DNA from: Akebia trifoliata
Lineage: Eukaryota; Streptophyta; Magnoliopsida; Ranunculales; Lardizabalaceae
Assembly (NCBI GenBank): GCA_017979445.1
Contig: CM030718.1
Span: 15,726,760 to 15,790,759 of the forward strand
DNA length: 64,000 nucleotides
Reading direction: 5' to 3'
Part shown: positions 36,430 through 49,767 of the stretch, piece by piece
How positions within the stretch are numbered: position 1 is the stretch's first letter
Layout: the number at the start of each line of letters is the position of its first letter
The notes under the pieces: generated by a model
The model's input: only the letters and a program-made list of their open reading frames with translations
Databases searched by the model: none
Told to the model about the DNA's origin: nothing
Position numbers and translations under genes: made by a program

Positions 36430-37130
36430 TACTGAGTCTTTAACTAATTTTAACCCGAGAAACGTGGTTCTAATAAGTTCAAGTCTGAGAAATGAGGCTC
36501 CAATTTTTTTTAATCATAGAATTAGTAGGTTTTTGAAGTGCCTACAAACCTTAGCCCGAGAAACGTGACTTCAATAAGTTCGAGTTCAAGAAACTAGACT
36601 CCGACTTTTTTTGAATCATAGAATGAGTAGGTTTTTTGAAGTGTCTACAAATCTTGGCCCGAGAAGCGTGGCTTCAATAAGTTCGAGTCCGAGAAATGAG
36701 ATTCTGATTTTTTTAAATCATAGAATGAATAGGTTTTTTGAAGTGCCGACAAACTTTAGTTAGAGTCCAAGAAACGAGATTCCAGCTTTTTTTGAATCAT
36801 AGAATGAATTAACAAGATTGTTTAAATTCCTGTAAACTTTAGCCAAAATTCAAGAAACGAGACTCCAGTTTTGTTTGAATCATAGAATGAATTAATAGGA
36901 TTCTTTAAGTTCCTGTAAACCTTTGCCAGAGTCCGAGAAACGAGACTCCAACTTTGTTTGAATCATAGAATGAATTAACAGGATTGTTTATGTTCTTATA
37001 AATCTTAGTCCGAGTCCGAGAAACGAGACTCCAATTTGAATAAGATTTTTTAATTTCCGTACGAACCTTAGCCCGAGAAGCGTGGCTCCAATAAGCTCAA
37101 GTCCGATAAGCGAGACTCAAACTTTTCCGA
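36430..37130 (+). repeat. Tandem repeat near the 3' end of element B (about 85-110 bp units)
   Basis: Around seven units share GAGAAACG(T/A)G, a GAGTCCGAGAAACGAGACTCC block, a T-rich tract and GAATCATAGAATGAATTA. Unit length varies between about 85 and 110 bp because the T-tract and the first block are gained or lost. Tandem repeats in the 3' untranslated region are known in Tat/Ogre elements and can seed satellite DNA. Confidence 0.8.
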
Positions 37131-39627
37131 ACTCAAAAAAAATTACAAATAAGGATTTAATGAAGTTCCTATATCACCTAATTCTGATTATCTCATTGTT
37201 CAAACTTACCATAATTCAATACTGTTTGACTGCTTTCATTGCATATGTGCATTTAAGTTTGAATCATTATTGTCAGCTAGAGAAGAACTCTAGGACCTGA
37301 CATTTGTTGTTATCGAGGAAAGTTTATTCTCAATGATCCAATGGACTACTTCATAAGCATCAAACCATTGCACATACGTGCACATTTGCATAAGTCAAGG
37401 AGAATTTTTTAAAATTCGAGGATCTTACATTTTTAGTCTAGGGAGAACTTACCTTCAAGGATCTGGACGCCCCGACAAACTACCAAATCAGGCTGTAAAA
37501 ATGTCATGTCATTGACTTTGGCATTCAAATGTTGCACTATCTACCAAAATAGATTTGCCATCTAGTTTGCTTCCATCCTCTGCCATCTGTAGACACCTCA
37601 TTTTTGTATCAGCCTGACTTGGTGATCCGTTACCCGGATGTTGTGAAATCCTAATGATAAGAGCAAAGAACTCGAAAGCTTGAGAGAAGCATCCTTCTAA
37701 TTCTCTTTTGTATTCTAATTATATTCCCTTCTTTCTCTTTGTCACACGACATAGAATTACGCACGCTTAGGATCGCTACATTTTCTACCCGACTTAGCAA
37801 GTACGTACACTTAGGTTCACTACATAGTCCAATAACTTAGAGATCTTGCTATACTAGGAAAATACAACCTTGAAACTTAAAAATAATCACTTTGGGACTA
37901 AAAGAAATTTTACGTCAAAATTCACCAAAATGGACAAAAATCTATAAAATGACGAAAATACTCTTCATTAATTTCAGACCTCTGAAAAGTTTCGAAAATC
38001 CCTCCATTGTACTCAGAATGTGATTTTGAATCTAACGGAATTCAGATCAATGAAATCAGATAAACTTATGAAAAAATCATAAAATGACCAAAATGCCACT
38101 TGATGTCCAACTTGAACATAGAAACATTGACTCTTTAGGAAAATCGAGATAAAGCAACCAATTTGAAACTTTAAATCAATATTCAATCCAAAATTTAATC
38201 AACCCATCAATGTTCAATCTAAAATTTAATCAATCCATCAACATTCAACCCAAAATTTAATCAACCCATCAACATTTAAATTAAAATTCGATCAACCAAT
38301 TAACATTGAAATTAAAATCCAATCGATCAATTAAATCGAATTTAAAACTCAATCGAACAATCAATACTCAAATCAAAACATAATCAACCAATAGAATCGA
38401 AATCTTAATCGAAAAGTGAAACACAACTAACTCATCAAATTAAAATCCAACTAAAATTAAAAAATTAAAAGATTAATCCATCAATTAAAATTAAAATTGA
38501 AAGTTAATTAATAATGATCCGCCAATGTACCACGTGTTGCGAAGCATGGGATCATGGTCCCTTTCCTTCTAAACTCAACAAGAAAGCTATTCTCTCTTTA
38601 GTTCGATCAAAAAAAGAGAAAAAAATAAGAAACAAACAAAAAACAAAGAAGCAAATAAATTAAAAACAAAAAGAAATTAAAAAAATGGAAACCTTGTCTC
38701 TATAAAAAGTGATAGGTCCTCTCAAGAGAAGGGGGCTTTTTTCTTTCGGGAATAAAAAAAAGAAAAGGGGGGCTGACAATGTTTTTGGAAAAAACAAAAA
38801 AGTAACGTTTTGAATAGCAAGCTAAAGGAGAGAAACAAAGAAGAAGAAGAAGAAAGGATTGAAGGGAGGGTGGTACACCCATCTTCTCCTCCAAAAACTT
38901 CATTACAACACCAATCATACCATCATCTTCTCCACCTTTACGCTACCTTGACTACCACTACTGTTGTCTTCATCACCCAACTGAATACGACCTTCCTCTT
39001 CAACGTGTAGTAATATATCCTACCACAAAGACCAGTCCCAACCTTCCTTTTATCTCTTCTTCTCATTCACCATTAAAACCAGTCCCCTACCTTCACATTC
39101 TATTATTCATTTTAGCCCTTCTTCAACCCCAAATGCCCTCCATCAGCAGCCTTCATTACAACACCCAAGCCCCTACTCCATTACAGCCATAACAACAGCC
39201 CTTCTTCACCATTGATAGACCCAAACAACAACCTTTCTTCACCATTGACAGCTGCCATCATCACCATTAATACCACCCCTCTTATTCGTCCTCTCCTTCT
39301 CCAACGCACCTCAGCCCTCTTATAGACCTACCATGCCTGTATCTCTGCCCAACGACCTTTTCTAAGCTTCAACTCGTCCTCATGACCTTACTGCCCAGTT
39401 TTCTTCTTCCCTATCGAACCAACAACTCATCTTTCCTTCACTACTGTTTCACGTCCTTCACCTCACTTTCACACCCTTCACCCCCTCTTTGGTGTCCCTG
39501 CAATATGCTGCATCCAGCCATTATAGCAACCCACAACAGCCCCCTAACGTCCTCAATCTCTATTAATGCTTAGCCACCACGCCACCTCTTAAGTTGTCCT
39601 CTTCTGCTCCAACACAGCCATCATAGC

Positions 39628-40363
39628 TGATGTGAACCTTCTTGGATTAAAACCTTCTCTTGATGATCTCTTCTAAGAATCCTTTTATTCGAAGGCTTCA
39701 AACGTTCTAGATTGTTTTAAAACAAATTCAAAATGTTGATCGGACTAAAACCCCAAGGAAACTAAATCCTTGAAACCTCAATCTAATGACACCACAAGGA
39801 TTGATCACTTCCTTGATAAGTCGAAGAGTCATGTATTTTCTTCAAGAATTCGAATGAAAACTCATAAAGAACTCATAAAGAACCCATAAAGAAAACATGA
39901 AACAAAACTCAAGTTTCTTTGAATAAACTTCAAAATCTCGTAAGATGTAAATTATCAATTGTGTCCCAATTACAAAATGAGGTGCCTTTTTATAGACAAA
40001 TTAGATCAAGATTAATTCTAACTAGTCCTTGGAAAAATAAAGAAAGTCTAATTAATCCTTAGGAAATAAAGAATTCAAACTAAGGACAATTAGAACATAA
40101 AAATTCCCAATTAACCCTTACATTCAAATTGATCTTCCAAATTGACCTTTTGCATAAAAAGATAGTTGACCATCCTTGATGAAACTTTGATATCTCCGAA
40201 GTTAGCCTTAGAATCTTCTAGAATGGCCTCTTTGTATTGGACTTCCACAATCAAGCCTTGCAATGCCTCTTCCATCCGTTTTGTCCTTGCCCTAGTCATC
40301 GGACCGCCAATTCCTTGCAATGGTTCTTGAGAAGACTTGGAAACAGCAACTCGATCTCCATTA
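39628..40363 (-). mobile_element. 3' LTR of the CRM-like element
   Basis: 736 bp, TGATGTGAACCTTCTTGG to GATCTCCATTA in plus-strand reading. Compared with the 5' LTR it shows about a dozen substitutions and one extra 12-bp unit in the run of ATAAAGAAC words near 39865-39895. The last ~84 codons of pol lie within it (40111-40363). Confidence 0.93.
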
Positions 40364-43300
40364 TTCTCCCCCTCTTCGAAAAGATTCGTCCTCGAATCAC
40401 CTACATTAAACAAGGATAAATCAGCAACATTAAAAGTTGCACTAACATTACCATAATCGCTTGGCAAATCAACTTTGTAGGCGTTATCATTGATTCGTTC
40501 CAAGACTTGAAATGGACCATCTCCTCGAGGCTACAATTTTGATTTCCTTTGAGTAGGAAACCGCTCCTTACGCAAGTGCACCCAAACCCAATCTCCAGGA
40601 TGGAAAATAACTTTCAAGCGACCCTTATTGGCTTGCGTAGCATACTGCTCATTCTTCCTGTCAATGTTAGCTCGAACTTTGGCATGTAAATCTTTCACAA
40701 AATCTGCCTTTTTCTTACCATCAAGATTAGCATGTTCATTAGTAGGCAAATGTAAAATATCCACAGGTGTTAAAGGATTAAAACCATAAACAATTTCAAA
40801 TGGAGAAAATGAAGTAGTTGAATGAATAGTCCTTATATATGCGAACTCAATATGTGGTAAACACTTCTCCCATTGTTTTAAATTTTTTTGAATGATAACA
40901 CGCAACAAGGTAGTGAGTGTCCTATTAACTACTTCAGTTTGGCCATCTGTTTGAGGATGTGCAACAGTAGAAAATAGAAGCTTAGTTCCTAACTTACTCC
41001 ATAAAGTACGCCAAAAATAACTAAGGAACTTAACATCTCTGTCACTAACAATTGATTTAGGTAGCCCATGCAATCGAACTACCTCCTTGAAGAACAAATC
41101 AGCAATATGTGTTGCGTCATTGGTTTTAGTACATGCAATAAAATGGGCCATCTTACTAAACCTATCAACAACAACAAATAACTATCTTTACCATTTTGAG
41201 TCCTTGGCAATCCTAAAACAAAATCCATAGAAATATCAATCCAAGGCTGATTAGGTACAGGCAAAGGGGTATACAAGCCATGCGGTCGAATTTTAGACTT
41301 TGCTTGCTTACATGTAATGCACTTGTCACAAATAGATTGAACATCATGCTTTATATGGGACCAATAAAAATGCTCACGTAAGATATCTAAAGTTTTTAGG
41401 ACACCAAAATGACCCATTAAACCTCTCCCATGACTTTCCCTTACAAGTAATTCACGAATAGAACAATTAGGCATGCACAATTTATCTTTATTGAAAAGAA
41501 ATCCTTCATGCCTATAAAAGTCACCAGACGCACACTTAGCACATGCATTCCATACTTGGTTGAAATCAGAATCATTGGCATACAAATCTTTAATTAATTC
41601 AAAACCAAGTAGTTTAGTTTGCAATGAAGTAAGTAATACGTACCTTCTTGATAATGCATCGGCCACAACATTTTCCTTCCCACGTTTATATTTAATTACA
41701 TAAGGAAATGTTTCTATAAACTCCAACCATTTAGCATGTCTTTTATTAAGCTTACCTTGGGTCTTCAGGAATTTTAAGCTCTCATGATCAGAATGAATGA
41801 TAAATTCCCTTGGCCATAAATAATGTTGCCATGTTCGAAGAGTTCTCACTAGTGCATAAAGCTCTTTGTCATAAGTAGGATAATTCAATGCTGCCCCACT
41901 TAGCTTTTCACTAAAATAAGCTATTGGCTTAGAATCCTGCATCAAAACAGCTCCTACTTCAATCCCGGATGCATCACCCTCTATTTCAAAAACTTTATCA
42001 AAGTTTGGCAAACACAACAAAGGTGCATTAGTTAACTTATCTTTCAAAGTTTGGAAAGCCTGATCATGCACATTAACCCAATTAAAAATAACATTCTTTT
42101 TAACAAGTTCATTCAAAGGTGCAGCAATAGAACTAAAATCCTTAACAAACCTTCGATAAAAACTTGCTAAACCATGGAAACTTCTTACCTCGTTCGCATT
42201 CTTCGGTGTAGGCCAATCTTTTATTGTCCTTACATTTTCCTCATCAACACTAATTCCCTGCGAACTAACAACAAATCCAAGAAATACAACAGATTCTATA
42301 CAAAATGTGCATTTTTTAAGATTAACATATAATTGGTGTTCTCTTAACACACTAAATACAGCATGCAAATGCTTCACATGGTCATCAACATTTTTGCTAT
42401 AGACTAAAATATCATCAAAGTAAACTACCACAAATTTTCCCATGAAAGCACGCAAGAGATGGTTCATTAATCTCATGAATGTACTAGGTGCGTTAGTTAA
42501 ACCGAATGGCATTACTAACCATTCATACAACCCATATCTAATTTTAAATGCAGTTTTCCATTCATCTCCCTCTTTCATGCGGATCTGATAATACCCATTC
42601 TTTCGATCAATTTTAGAAAATAAATGAGAGCCATGCAATTCATCAAACATATCATCTAACCTAGGGATAGGATGTCTATATTTTACCGTTATCTTATTAA
42701 TAGCTCGACAATCCACACACATGCGCCATGTTCCATCTTTCTTTGGTACTAAGAGAACAGGAACCGAACATGGGCTGAGACTTTCCCTCACAAATCCCTT
42801 CTGCAATAGTTCATCCACTTGCCTCTGTATCTCTTTTGTTTCCTCGGGATTAGCTCTATAAGCAGGTCTATTTGATATAGCAGAACCAGGTATGAAGTCT
42901 ATTTGGTGCTCAATTCCTCTTAAAGGAGGTAAACCGTGTGGAATCTCCTCGGGAAAAAGATCCTCAAAATCCTGCAATAAAGACACAACAACATTAGGCA
43001 AAGATAAGTTAAGATCGGTAGTGAAAAAATAAACATCTTTGTACATAAGAACTAGAACTTGTGGTCTTACTATCATTACACTTTTAACATCATGTTTGTC
43101 AGTAAGTACACTCAGTACTTTATTCTGATCTCCAGGTTGCTCATTTTGCTCTCCTTTTTGCTCACACTTTTGTTTCTCTCTCTTTTTGCACTCACTTGCT
43201 ATCCTAACCTGGTCTTCATAAGCTTGCAAAGATTTGAGAGGGGCCAATACAATTTTTCGATTGTTCATTACAAAAGAATAACGATTTTTATACCCATCAT

Positions 43301-44658
43301 GCGACACTCTCCTATCCAATTGCCACGGTCGACCGAGCAATATATGACCGGCATGCATCGGTGCCACATCACAAATAACCTCATCCACATACTTGCCTAT
43401 TGAGAAAGGAACCCGAACTTGCTTGTTTACCTTCACTTCTCCACAATCATTCAACCATTGAAGCTTATACGGTTTAGGATGTTTCTGCCATTTCAAATTC
43501 AACTTCTCTACCAACAAGGTACTAGCAACATTGGTACAACTCCCACTATCAATGATCAATGTACAGACTTTATCCTTCACGTGGCATCTTGTGTGAAAAA
43601 TATGCTCACGTTGCTCCTCATCTCTTTCATCCTTAGGCTGTATACTCAAAGCTCTCCTGGTGACAAGTAAATCACCATGCACAGGCTCTTCTACTTCAAC
43701 ATCAGAACAATCCTCTAATGGAGGCATCTCGTTGTCACTTGAACTAGCACTTTCAATGTCTCCGTTTGCCAACACAACCATAACCCTTTTGTTTGGGCAT
43801 TCAGAAGCAATATGTCCAAACCCTTGGCACCTAAAACACTTAATCTGACGTGACTTAATAAGAGGCTTTGTTTTAGGTCTATCTTTAGGAATAGAAACCA
43901 AAGGCTTTGACTTTGCGTCTTCTTTTGGTTTGAAAGGAATTTTGTTGTCCTTCCAATTTGGTCTCCACGGATTATTAGAAGATGATCCAGAACTGAACTT
44001 TCTAGACTTGATTTCCTTTCCACTTTAATGGCTTTGTGCAGTAACTCTTCCATCTCCACATAATGGTGCAACTCAACCACATCAGCAATCTCTTTGTTCA
44101 ATCCAGCAATGAATCTAGCCATGGTTGCTTCTCTATCTTCCTTTATGCTTGCTCTAATCATGGCAATCTTCATTTCTTTATAATAATCCTTTACACTCAT
44201 GGAACCTTGAACCAACCCTTGCAATTCAATATACAAATCTCGATAGTAATGGCTAGGAATAAATCTTTTACGCATCACTGATTTCATCTCATCCCATGAT
44301 CGAATAGGTCTCTCACCATTTCTACGCCTATTGATCACCAATTGATCCCACCATATACTGGCATAGTTTGTAAATTTCACTGCGGCTAGCTTTATTTTTT
44401 TATCCTCGGAATAATTATGACAATAAAAAACGTGTTCAACTTTCCTTTCCAACTCCAAATATAATTTAGGATCATTCTTTCCGTGAAAGGTCGAAATCGT
44501 CATCTTTATGCTACCCAAATTGTTATCTTCTTTGAAATCTACTTTCTTAGCCCGTCGATATTGTCCAACCTTGAATTCAACAATTTAAATTGATCATGAA
44601 CGGCCTTGATGAATAATTTTAAGTCGGTCTCATGTGGTTCTCCCCCTTCCTTACTCAT
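40111..44658 (-). pseudogene. Gag-pol polyprotein of the CRM-like element
   Basis: ATG at 44656-44658 opens MSKEGGEPHETDLKLF. Gag core: [20 protein letters not shown] and [11 protein letters not shown]; zinc knuckle [14 protein letters not shown]. Protease [24 protein letters not shown]; RNase [14 protein letters not shown] and [12 protein letters not shown]. Integrase: [12 protein letters not shown] with CDKCITCK (HHCC), [18 protein letters not shown] and DGQTEVVNR. Frameshifts near 44540 and 44025 (gag) and 41180 (integrase), and TAG at 40531-40533 between KSKL and PRGDGPFQV, make it non-functional. The 940-codon block 41079-43901 is otherwise open. The C-terminus has GPMTRARTKRMEEAL and no clear chromodomain, and it ends inside the 3' LTR. 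Confidence 0.92.
40364..40381 (-). promoter_or_regulatory. Polypurine tract of the CRM-like element
   Basis: On the minus strand GAAGAGGGGGAGAA immediately precedes the 3' LTR. It serves as second-strand primer in reverse transcription, and here it is also coding sequence (FEEGENN). Confidence 0.82.
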
Positions 44659-45196
44659 GGTTGAAACCCTGTAAGTTAAAATAAACGAAAACAACAAAAA
44701 ATATGCAACAATCTTGTAAGTCCCGGAAAGTGATGAAAATGATGGAATTGAAGGTCGAAACGGTGTGGAACGAGGCAATGCCTCGTTCAGCTTGTAGATC
44801 TCGAAAAGAGCGTCGATTTGATATGCACTAATAGTCGTTCCGATATCCGGATCAAAAGTTATGGCCGTTTGAAGTTAACAACTCCAATTTATAGATTTTC
44901 TGTAACTACAAACAGCAACTAACAAATCCTTTTTTTTTTTTTTAAACCAAGCCCAGCAAAAAGAAACAATAAATCAGCCTTTAAGGTACTTAATCAGAAG
45001 TTAGAGTTCAATAACCGCAAAAATCCAGCATTCGATGTTCATACAACAAAAGAAAATTTGTGTATGGTTCTTAATAGAAACAAAAAATTCAACAAACCCA
45101 AAAAAAAAAAAAATTCAACATTTAACAGAAACTATGGTACGTAACACAAGCCCACGATTCCACTCTTAAAAGAAAACAAGAAAATTCGTTATGGGT

Positions 45197-48100
45197 TGTA
45201 ACACCCCGAATTTTTAATTCATATCTCGAGGAAAAAATAGTGGAATATTAAGAAAATCTTGAAAGTGGGATTTAGGGGTAAAACTTTAGGATGTTTTTGA
45301 TCATTTTTAATGGAATTTGACCTCACCATTAGATTCAAAATGATCGAAAAACATAGTTTAGCCTGTAAGCACGCTCAAATGCGAGTCCGAATATAAAAGT
45401 TGCAAAATCCTCGATTACCGGGACGGATCAGGCTAAAACAGTGACTTTTTGTTAGAGGAATAATTTTTAAAATTTGATCATACCATTAGGTTCATAATGA
45501 AAAATTATTCAACATGGACTATTTATTTGTCATTTTTGGAGATCAGGAAGTCGAATTATCGCAAGAAACGAAAACGACATCAAGTTTAGGGGTCACCTTA
45601 GGCCAAAAATGTAAATTTTTGTTAGAGATAAAATTTGTAGAAATTTACTACACCATTAGATCCGGAACGAAAAATTAGGCGAAATAGAGTATTCATTCAT
45701 CACTTTTGGAGTCCGGATGATCAAGTTATCATCGATCGAAACAATTGACAAAATACCGAATTCGTCCCACATTTTATTTAAATAATATTTTTAATTTTTT
45801 TTTATATGTCATCTTCCCCAACGCGTCCATACGGCCGAGACATATAAAAAACATATTTTTTTTTTCTCTTCGATCTTCCATCTCAGATCTCTCACAAACG
45901 GCTCGCCGTCGACGATCGACACAGAAGGGAGAAATGTCCGCAGCTACGTTCTCTACAAAACCCACCCAATCTTTCTTTGTTTCACTTTCTATTTTACCCG
46001 ATATCGTCAAAAATCAGTCGTATTTGGATACGGAAGTTTCGAAACTTTGACCTCAGATTTCGTCCGTTTCGGGGTCAAACCGTCTTCCGACGCAGAAGGG
46101 AGAAACGTCCGCAGCCTCATTTTCTACATAACCAAACAAAATTCCTTTCGTTTTCTCGCTTTTTTCACCCTGTATAGTCAAAAATCAGCCGTATTTTTAT
46201 ACGGAGATTTCGTAACTTCAACCTCGATTTTCATCAATTTCGAGGTCAAACCGTCTTTCATCGTAGAAGGGAGAAGAGACGAGCACATCGAGATCTTCAA
46301 AACCACCAGGCCGGTTTCGAAAATCAGCCGCTTCGAAGTTTCGTCCGTCTCGATTTCCGTGCCGTTTGCCTCGATTTCCGTGCACGTGCTTCAATTCCGT
46401 CGCCTAGTGATTGTAAGGAACTCTCAATTTCTATTAGTAATCGTAGATTGTGAAAATTGCATTTATGATTTTATCGAAAATTTTTGGATGTATTTCTAAA
46501 ATATAGAATTATTTTTTTTATTAAAAAAATTCACGCCAGAAATTGCATGTTTGATATGTTTAATTGTATTTTTAACAAATTATACGTGGGTAGGGTATTT
46601 TAACGGGTTATTTCCATAAATTGGGTCTTGTGCACTGCTCGGACCCCGTTTTAATATAAAATTATTTTCTTTTTCAATATTATTGATAAAAATAAATTCT
46701 TTAGTTGGAAAATGTGATTTAATATTCAATGAACTCATATTGAGTTGATGAATATCAGAAAATGGATGTTTTATTGAAGAATTGAAAATTGTAAAAATCC
46801 GAAAGAGGGAAAAAGGGTATGAAACGGTAAAATGTCAGAGTCACACCCGAGGGGTGATGTCTGCATTTTACGTTGTTGTGTTGTGTGTAGGTTGGTGAAC
46901 AGATATCTAGGGATAATATTATTGGTTGCATGTTTATTTCCTTTCTGTTAGCGCGAGGCGCTCTTTACGTTTCCGTTATGTTATTTATTTTAGGCCGGGT
47001 GGCCACACTTGCATGGTAGGAAACTGGATATCTATTCTCAACCTTGTATTGTTAATTTCTCTTTTATTTTCAAATGAAAATAATATATATATGTTGCTAT
47101 TTTGTGAGCTGTTAAAGAGTTTGTGAATGCCTGAAGGGATAGTGCGTCATATCATCCGGAGTGATGTACGGTAGGGACCACCAAACTCATACGTGGTATG
47201 GGACGCGTATGAGAGTGGAGTCACAACTGGAATTCGGGATATTCCTCTCTATCTTTACCAGTGAACTTGTAATGTAAAGGTGGTCGTATACGAATGGTTT
47301 GTATATTTGGGAATCATATGCACGCCTGATAGGCATAGACGAAGATGATTGGTCAGTGATCACTAACAATCTATAGTAGTCGAACGTTCTGACACATCGA
47401 AAAGAGACCCATTGCTTACGGTCACGTCAAACGGCCAGCCTGAGCCGGATAAATGGTCAACCAAACGTGGTAAGGGCAGCGACCGGTCACAAAATCAGGA
47501 ACTAAAAGCCAGAGAGAAATTGTAACATCATGTCCCGACTGGGAGCGATCCAGTCGTAAATCCCAACACTCTAATTCCAATACTCCACCATTGTGTATTA
47601 TGTATCTGCTGTTTTACTTTGATATATAAAATGAAATACATGTTTAATGTTTCCATTTGATCAATTAGATTTGTACATAAAGAAAATGGTATAGTGAGTA
47701 CTGTTGATTGATGTAATGTCAGTTTTAAAATGTTTAGTTGCTCATCCCTGGCTATATGTACCAGTTAATCGTAGTTTATTATGTAAAACTTTGATTATTT
47801 TAAAATGATTCAGTATGCTTATTCGTTCATGTTAGGAGGTGTTATTGGCAGAAATTGTTTGTTTCCCTACTGGGTAACCATTGTTACTCACCCTTTCCTT
47901 CTCTATTTTTTAGTTTCAGATTCAGAGCTTGGCGAGGCAAGTATAGAGTACGAATGAGGATCATCTGGTTGGTCAGATAGACAACCAGAGTTCGTCACCT
48001 GGTAAATACTAGGGCTATACCCCCTAGTGGTGTCAATTCCCCAAGGTAGTTTTATGGATTCTGTCTTGAGTGTTAGGAATTCTGTTAGAGTGAGAAATTT

Positions 48101-48347
48101 TGTATAATCCTGTATTCTGGTTATTCTTCCGCACTCTGATCTTTCGTACGTTATTAGACGTGTATAAGCTTCCGCTAGTATTATATTTTATATCTGTATG
48201 CAGGATTGTATGCCGTTTATCTGGTGCTGATTAAATGCCTTGGATTGCTAACATAAACAGAGGATACCATGCCGAAATTTCGAGGTGCCACCTAGTACCT
48301 CGAGATCTGACATGGGGATTTGTGTTAGCGTTTGACGGGGCGCCACA
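45197..48347 (+). mobile_element. Tekay-like solo LTR nested in the CRM-like leader
   Basis: 3151 bp from TGTAACACCCCGAATTTTTA to GACGGGGCGCCACA, with the perfect duplication TGGGT at 45192-45196 and 48348-48352. No gag-pol is attached. The size and the TGTAACACCCCG start suit the Tekay/Del chromovirus LTR, an attribution made from memory of family features. The first 750 bp match the truncated copy at 1-757. The open frames between 45745 and 46499 are by-products of the internal repeat. Confidence 0.88.
45920..46290 (+). repeat. Internal tandem repeat of the Tekay-like LTR
   Basis: CAGAAGGGAGAAATGTCCGC near 45930 recurs near 46092 as CAGAAGGGAGAAACGTCCGC and is decayed near 46265. Between them TCAAAAATCAG(T/C)CGTATTT and a CCTC(A)GATTTC...GGTCAAACCGTCTTTC block repeat. 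The period is about 165-172 bp with just over two copies. Confidence 0.75.
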
Positions 48348-49753
48348 TGGGTGTTAATTTCAGCAAGAATAAGATATAAAATAAAAAATAAAAATTCTAG
48401 CAAAACACGTTACATGAATCAGTGAACAAGAAGTGCACAGATTTCAGCAAGTTAATTTTTATTTTTTTTTTTTATTTTAAGAATTAGTTATTAACCACTT
48501 CTTTTTTAACGATTATATCACAGATTCAAGTTGGAAGGATTAGTGGTGCAATTACGTTGATACAATTGCTGCAGTTTCAGCAAGAAATCCAATGTAGTTC
48601 AGCAAACAGAAAAAGAAAACAAAACAAACTAAAAATTGTTGGTTGAATTCGAAGATGACAATCCCACAGATGGTTTTGTTCCTTAAAAACAGTCAAGAAA
48701 GTCGACCAATCAAGTCTGTTTTCAGCCGAAAGAATACAGCCCAAAAACATTAAGAGACATAAATTCAAAAAATGCAGAAATTAAAATCTGAAGATTTATT
48801 AGTTCAGATCTATTTTCAGTCAAAAGAATTCAGAAATTCGTTTCTGAATTTTCTCAGTTATAATGTTTGGCAGACAAACTTAAAACAAGGTGAAAAAATT
48901 CAGAAACATTACACCAATTTGGGTGAAAATATGAACTCGGCAAGAATTCCAGCAATAGAACGATGATCAGCAATTGACAACAACGTTTGAAGGTACTACG
49001 ATGAAGATTAACAAATTCATACAAATCGCGATACAATGTCAGACCATTAAAGACAACTCTATGTCCAAGACATTCTCCAAATGAAAATTTCAGAAATCAA
49101 GAATCACAATCGAGTATTCTGTTATGGCTGAAATTTCAAGAAGCTCAATTTGCAGATGTACATATAAGGAATTAGAAAGAATGTTGAAGATTGAACATTG
49201 ATTTCCAATTTCAGCAAAATAGAATAACAATAACACGTGGTGGCTGAATTCCAGAAATTTTTTTTTTTTTTCAATGATCAACACAACAAAACATGGCTGT
49301 TGGGGCTGTGTTTCAGCAACAAATCAAGTTGTGGACAACAACTTTGGTTTGTTCTTGTACACGAAATTAAAATCTGAATCTTTTAAAAACAAAGATGATC
49401 ATGTAGCTCGTATATCTTAGATTGATTATTGATGATCGATCACAATTTGTAATTTTAGCAAAAAAAAAATTCAGAATTCACAAAGAAAATACCGCAAAGA
49501 AAATGCAGAATTCACAAAGAACTATGTAAGAACAACTACGAAATTCAATGAATGTTCATGGTTTCCAACAAGAACGTATCAAGAATGTTTTGAAATAATA
49601 AAAAACCTGGTTTCTAACCATCGTTGGCTTTGAATTGATATGAATTTTGTTGGGAAGCAAGATATACCACGTTTGATCTCCAATTCGAATGTCACCCGAA
49701 CCAAATCTTCGAAGGATTACTTCAATCTTGATGTATTTTCCAGCAATCTTGAT

Positions 49754-49765
49754 GCTCTGATACCA
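49754..49765 (-). promoter_or_regulatory. Primer-binding site of the CRM-like element
   Basis: Minus-strand TGGTATCAGAGC, the classic initiator-Met tRNA site, two bases inside the 5' LTR boundary at 49768. Confidence 0.92.
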
Positions 49766-49767
49766 AA

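Larger units (their letters stand above)
34256..37587 (+). other. 3' region of element B without pol
   Basis: No protease, RT, RNase H or integrase motif was recognised in any frame. The sequence holds three repetitive sections (35290-35460, 35555-35800, 36430-37130). A polypurine tract immediately before the 3' LTR is not evident: the 37560-37587 text is pyrimidine-rich. Either pol was deleted or this is a gag-only lineage. Confidence 0.55.
44659..49753 (-). other. 5' leader of the CRM-like element
   Basis: Untranslated region between primer site and gag ATG, about 1.9 kb without the nested solo LTR at 45197-48347. It is rich in TTCAGCAA and CAGAATT words. Open stretches at 48577-49284 are scattered, short and without family resemblance. 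Confidence 0.7.

Noticed and set aside
43059..43848. Plus-strand open frames opposite gag-pol
   Set aside because: Shadows of the long minus-strand polyprotein.
45774..46010. Charged minus-strand frame (78 codons)
   Set aside because: Lies within the LTR, overlaps an open frame on the other strand, and the corresponding part of the 1-757 copy does not keep it.
46047..46499. 150-codon open frame in the Tekay-like LTR
   Set aside because: It lies across the internal tandem repeat of a solo LTR, shows no domain, and overlapping frames are equally open.
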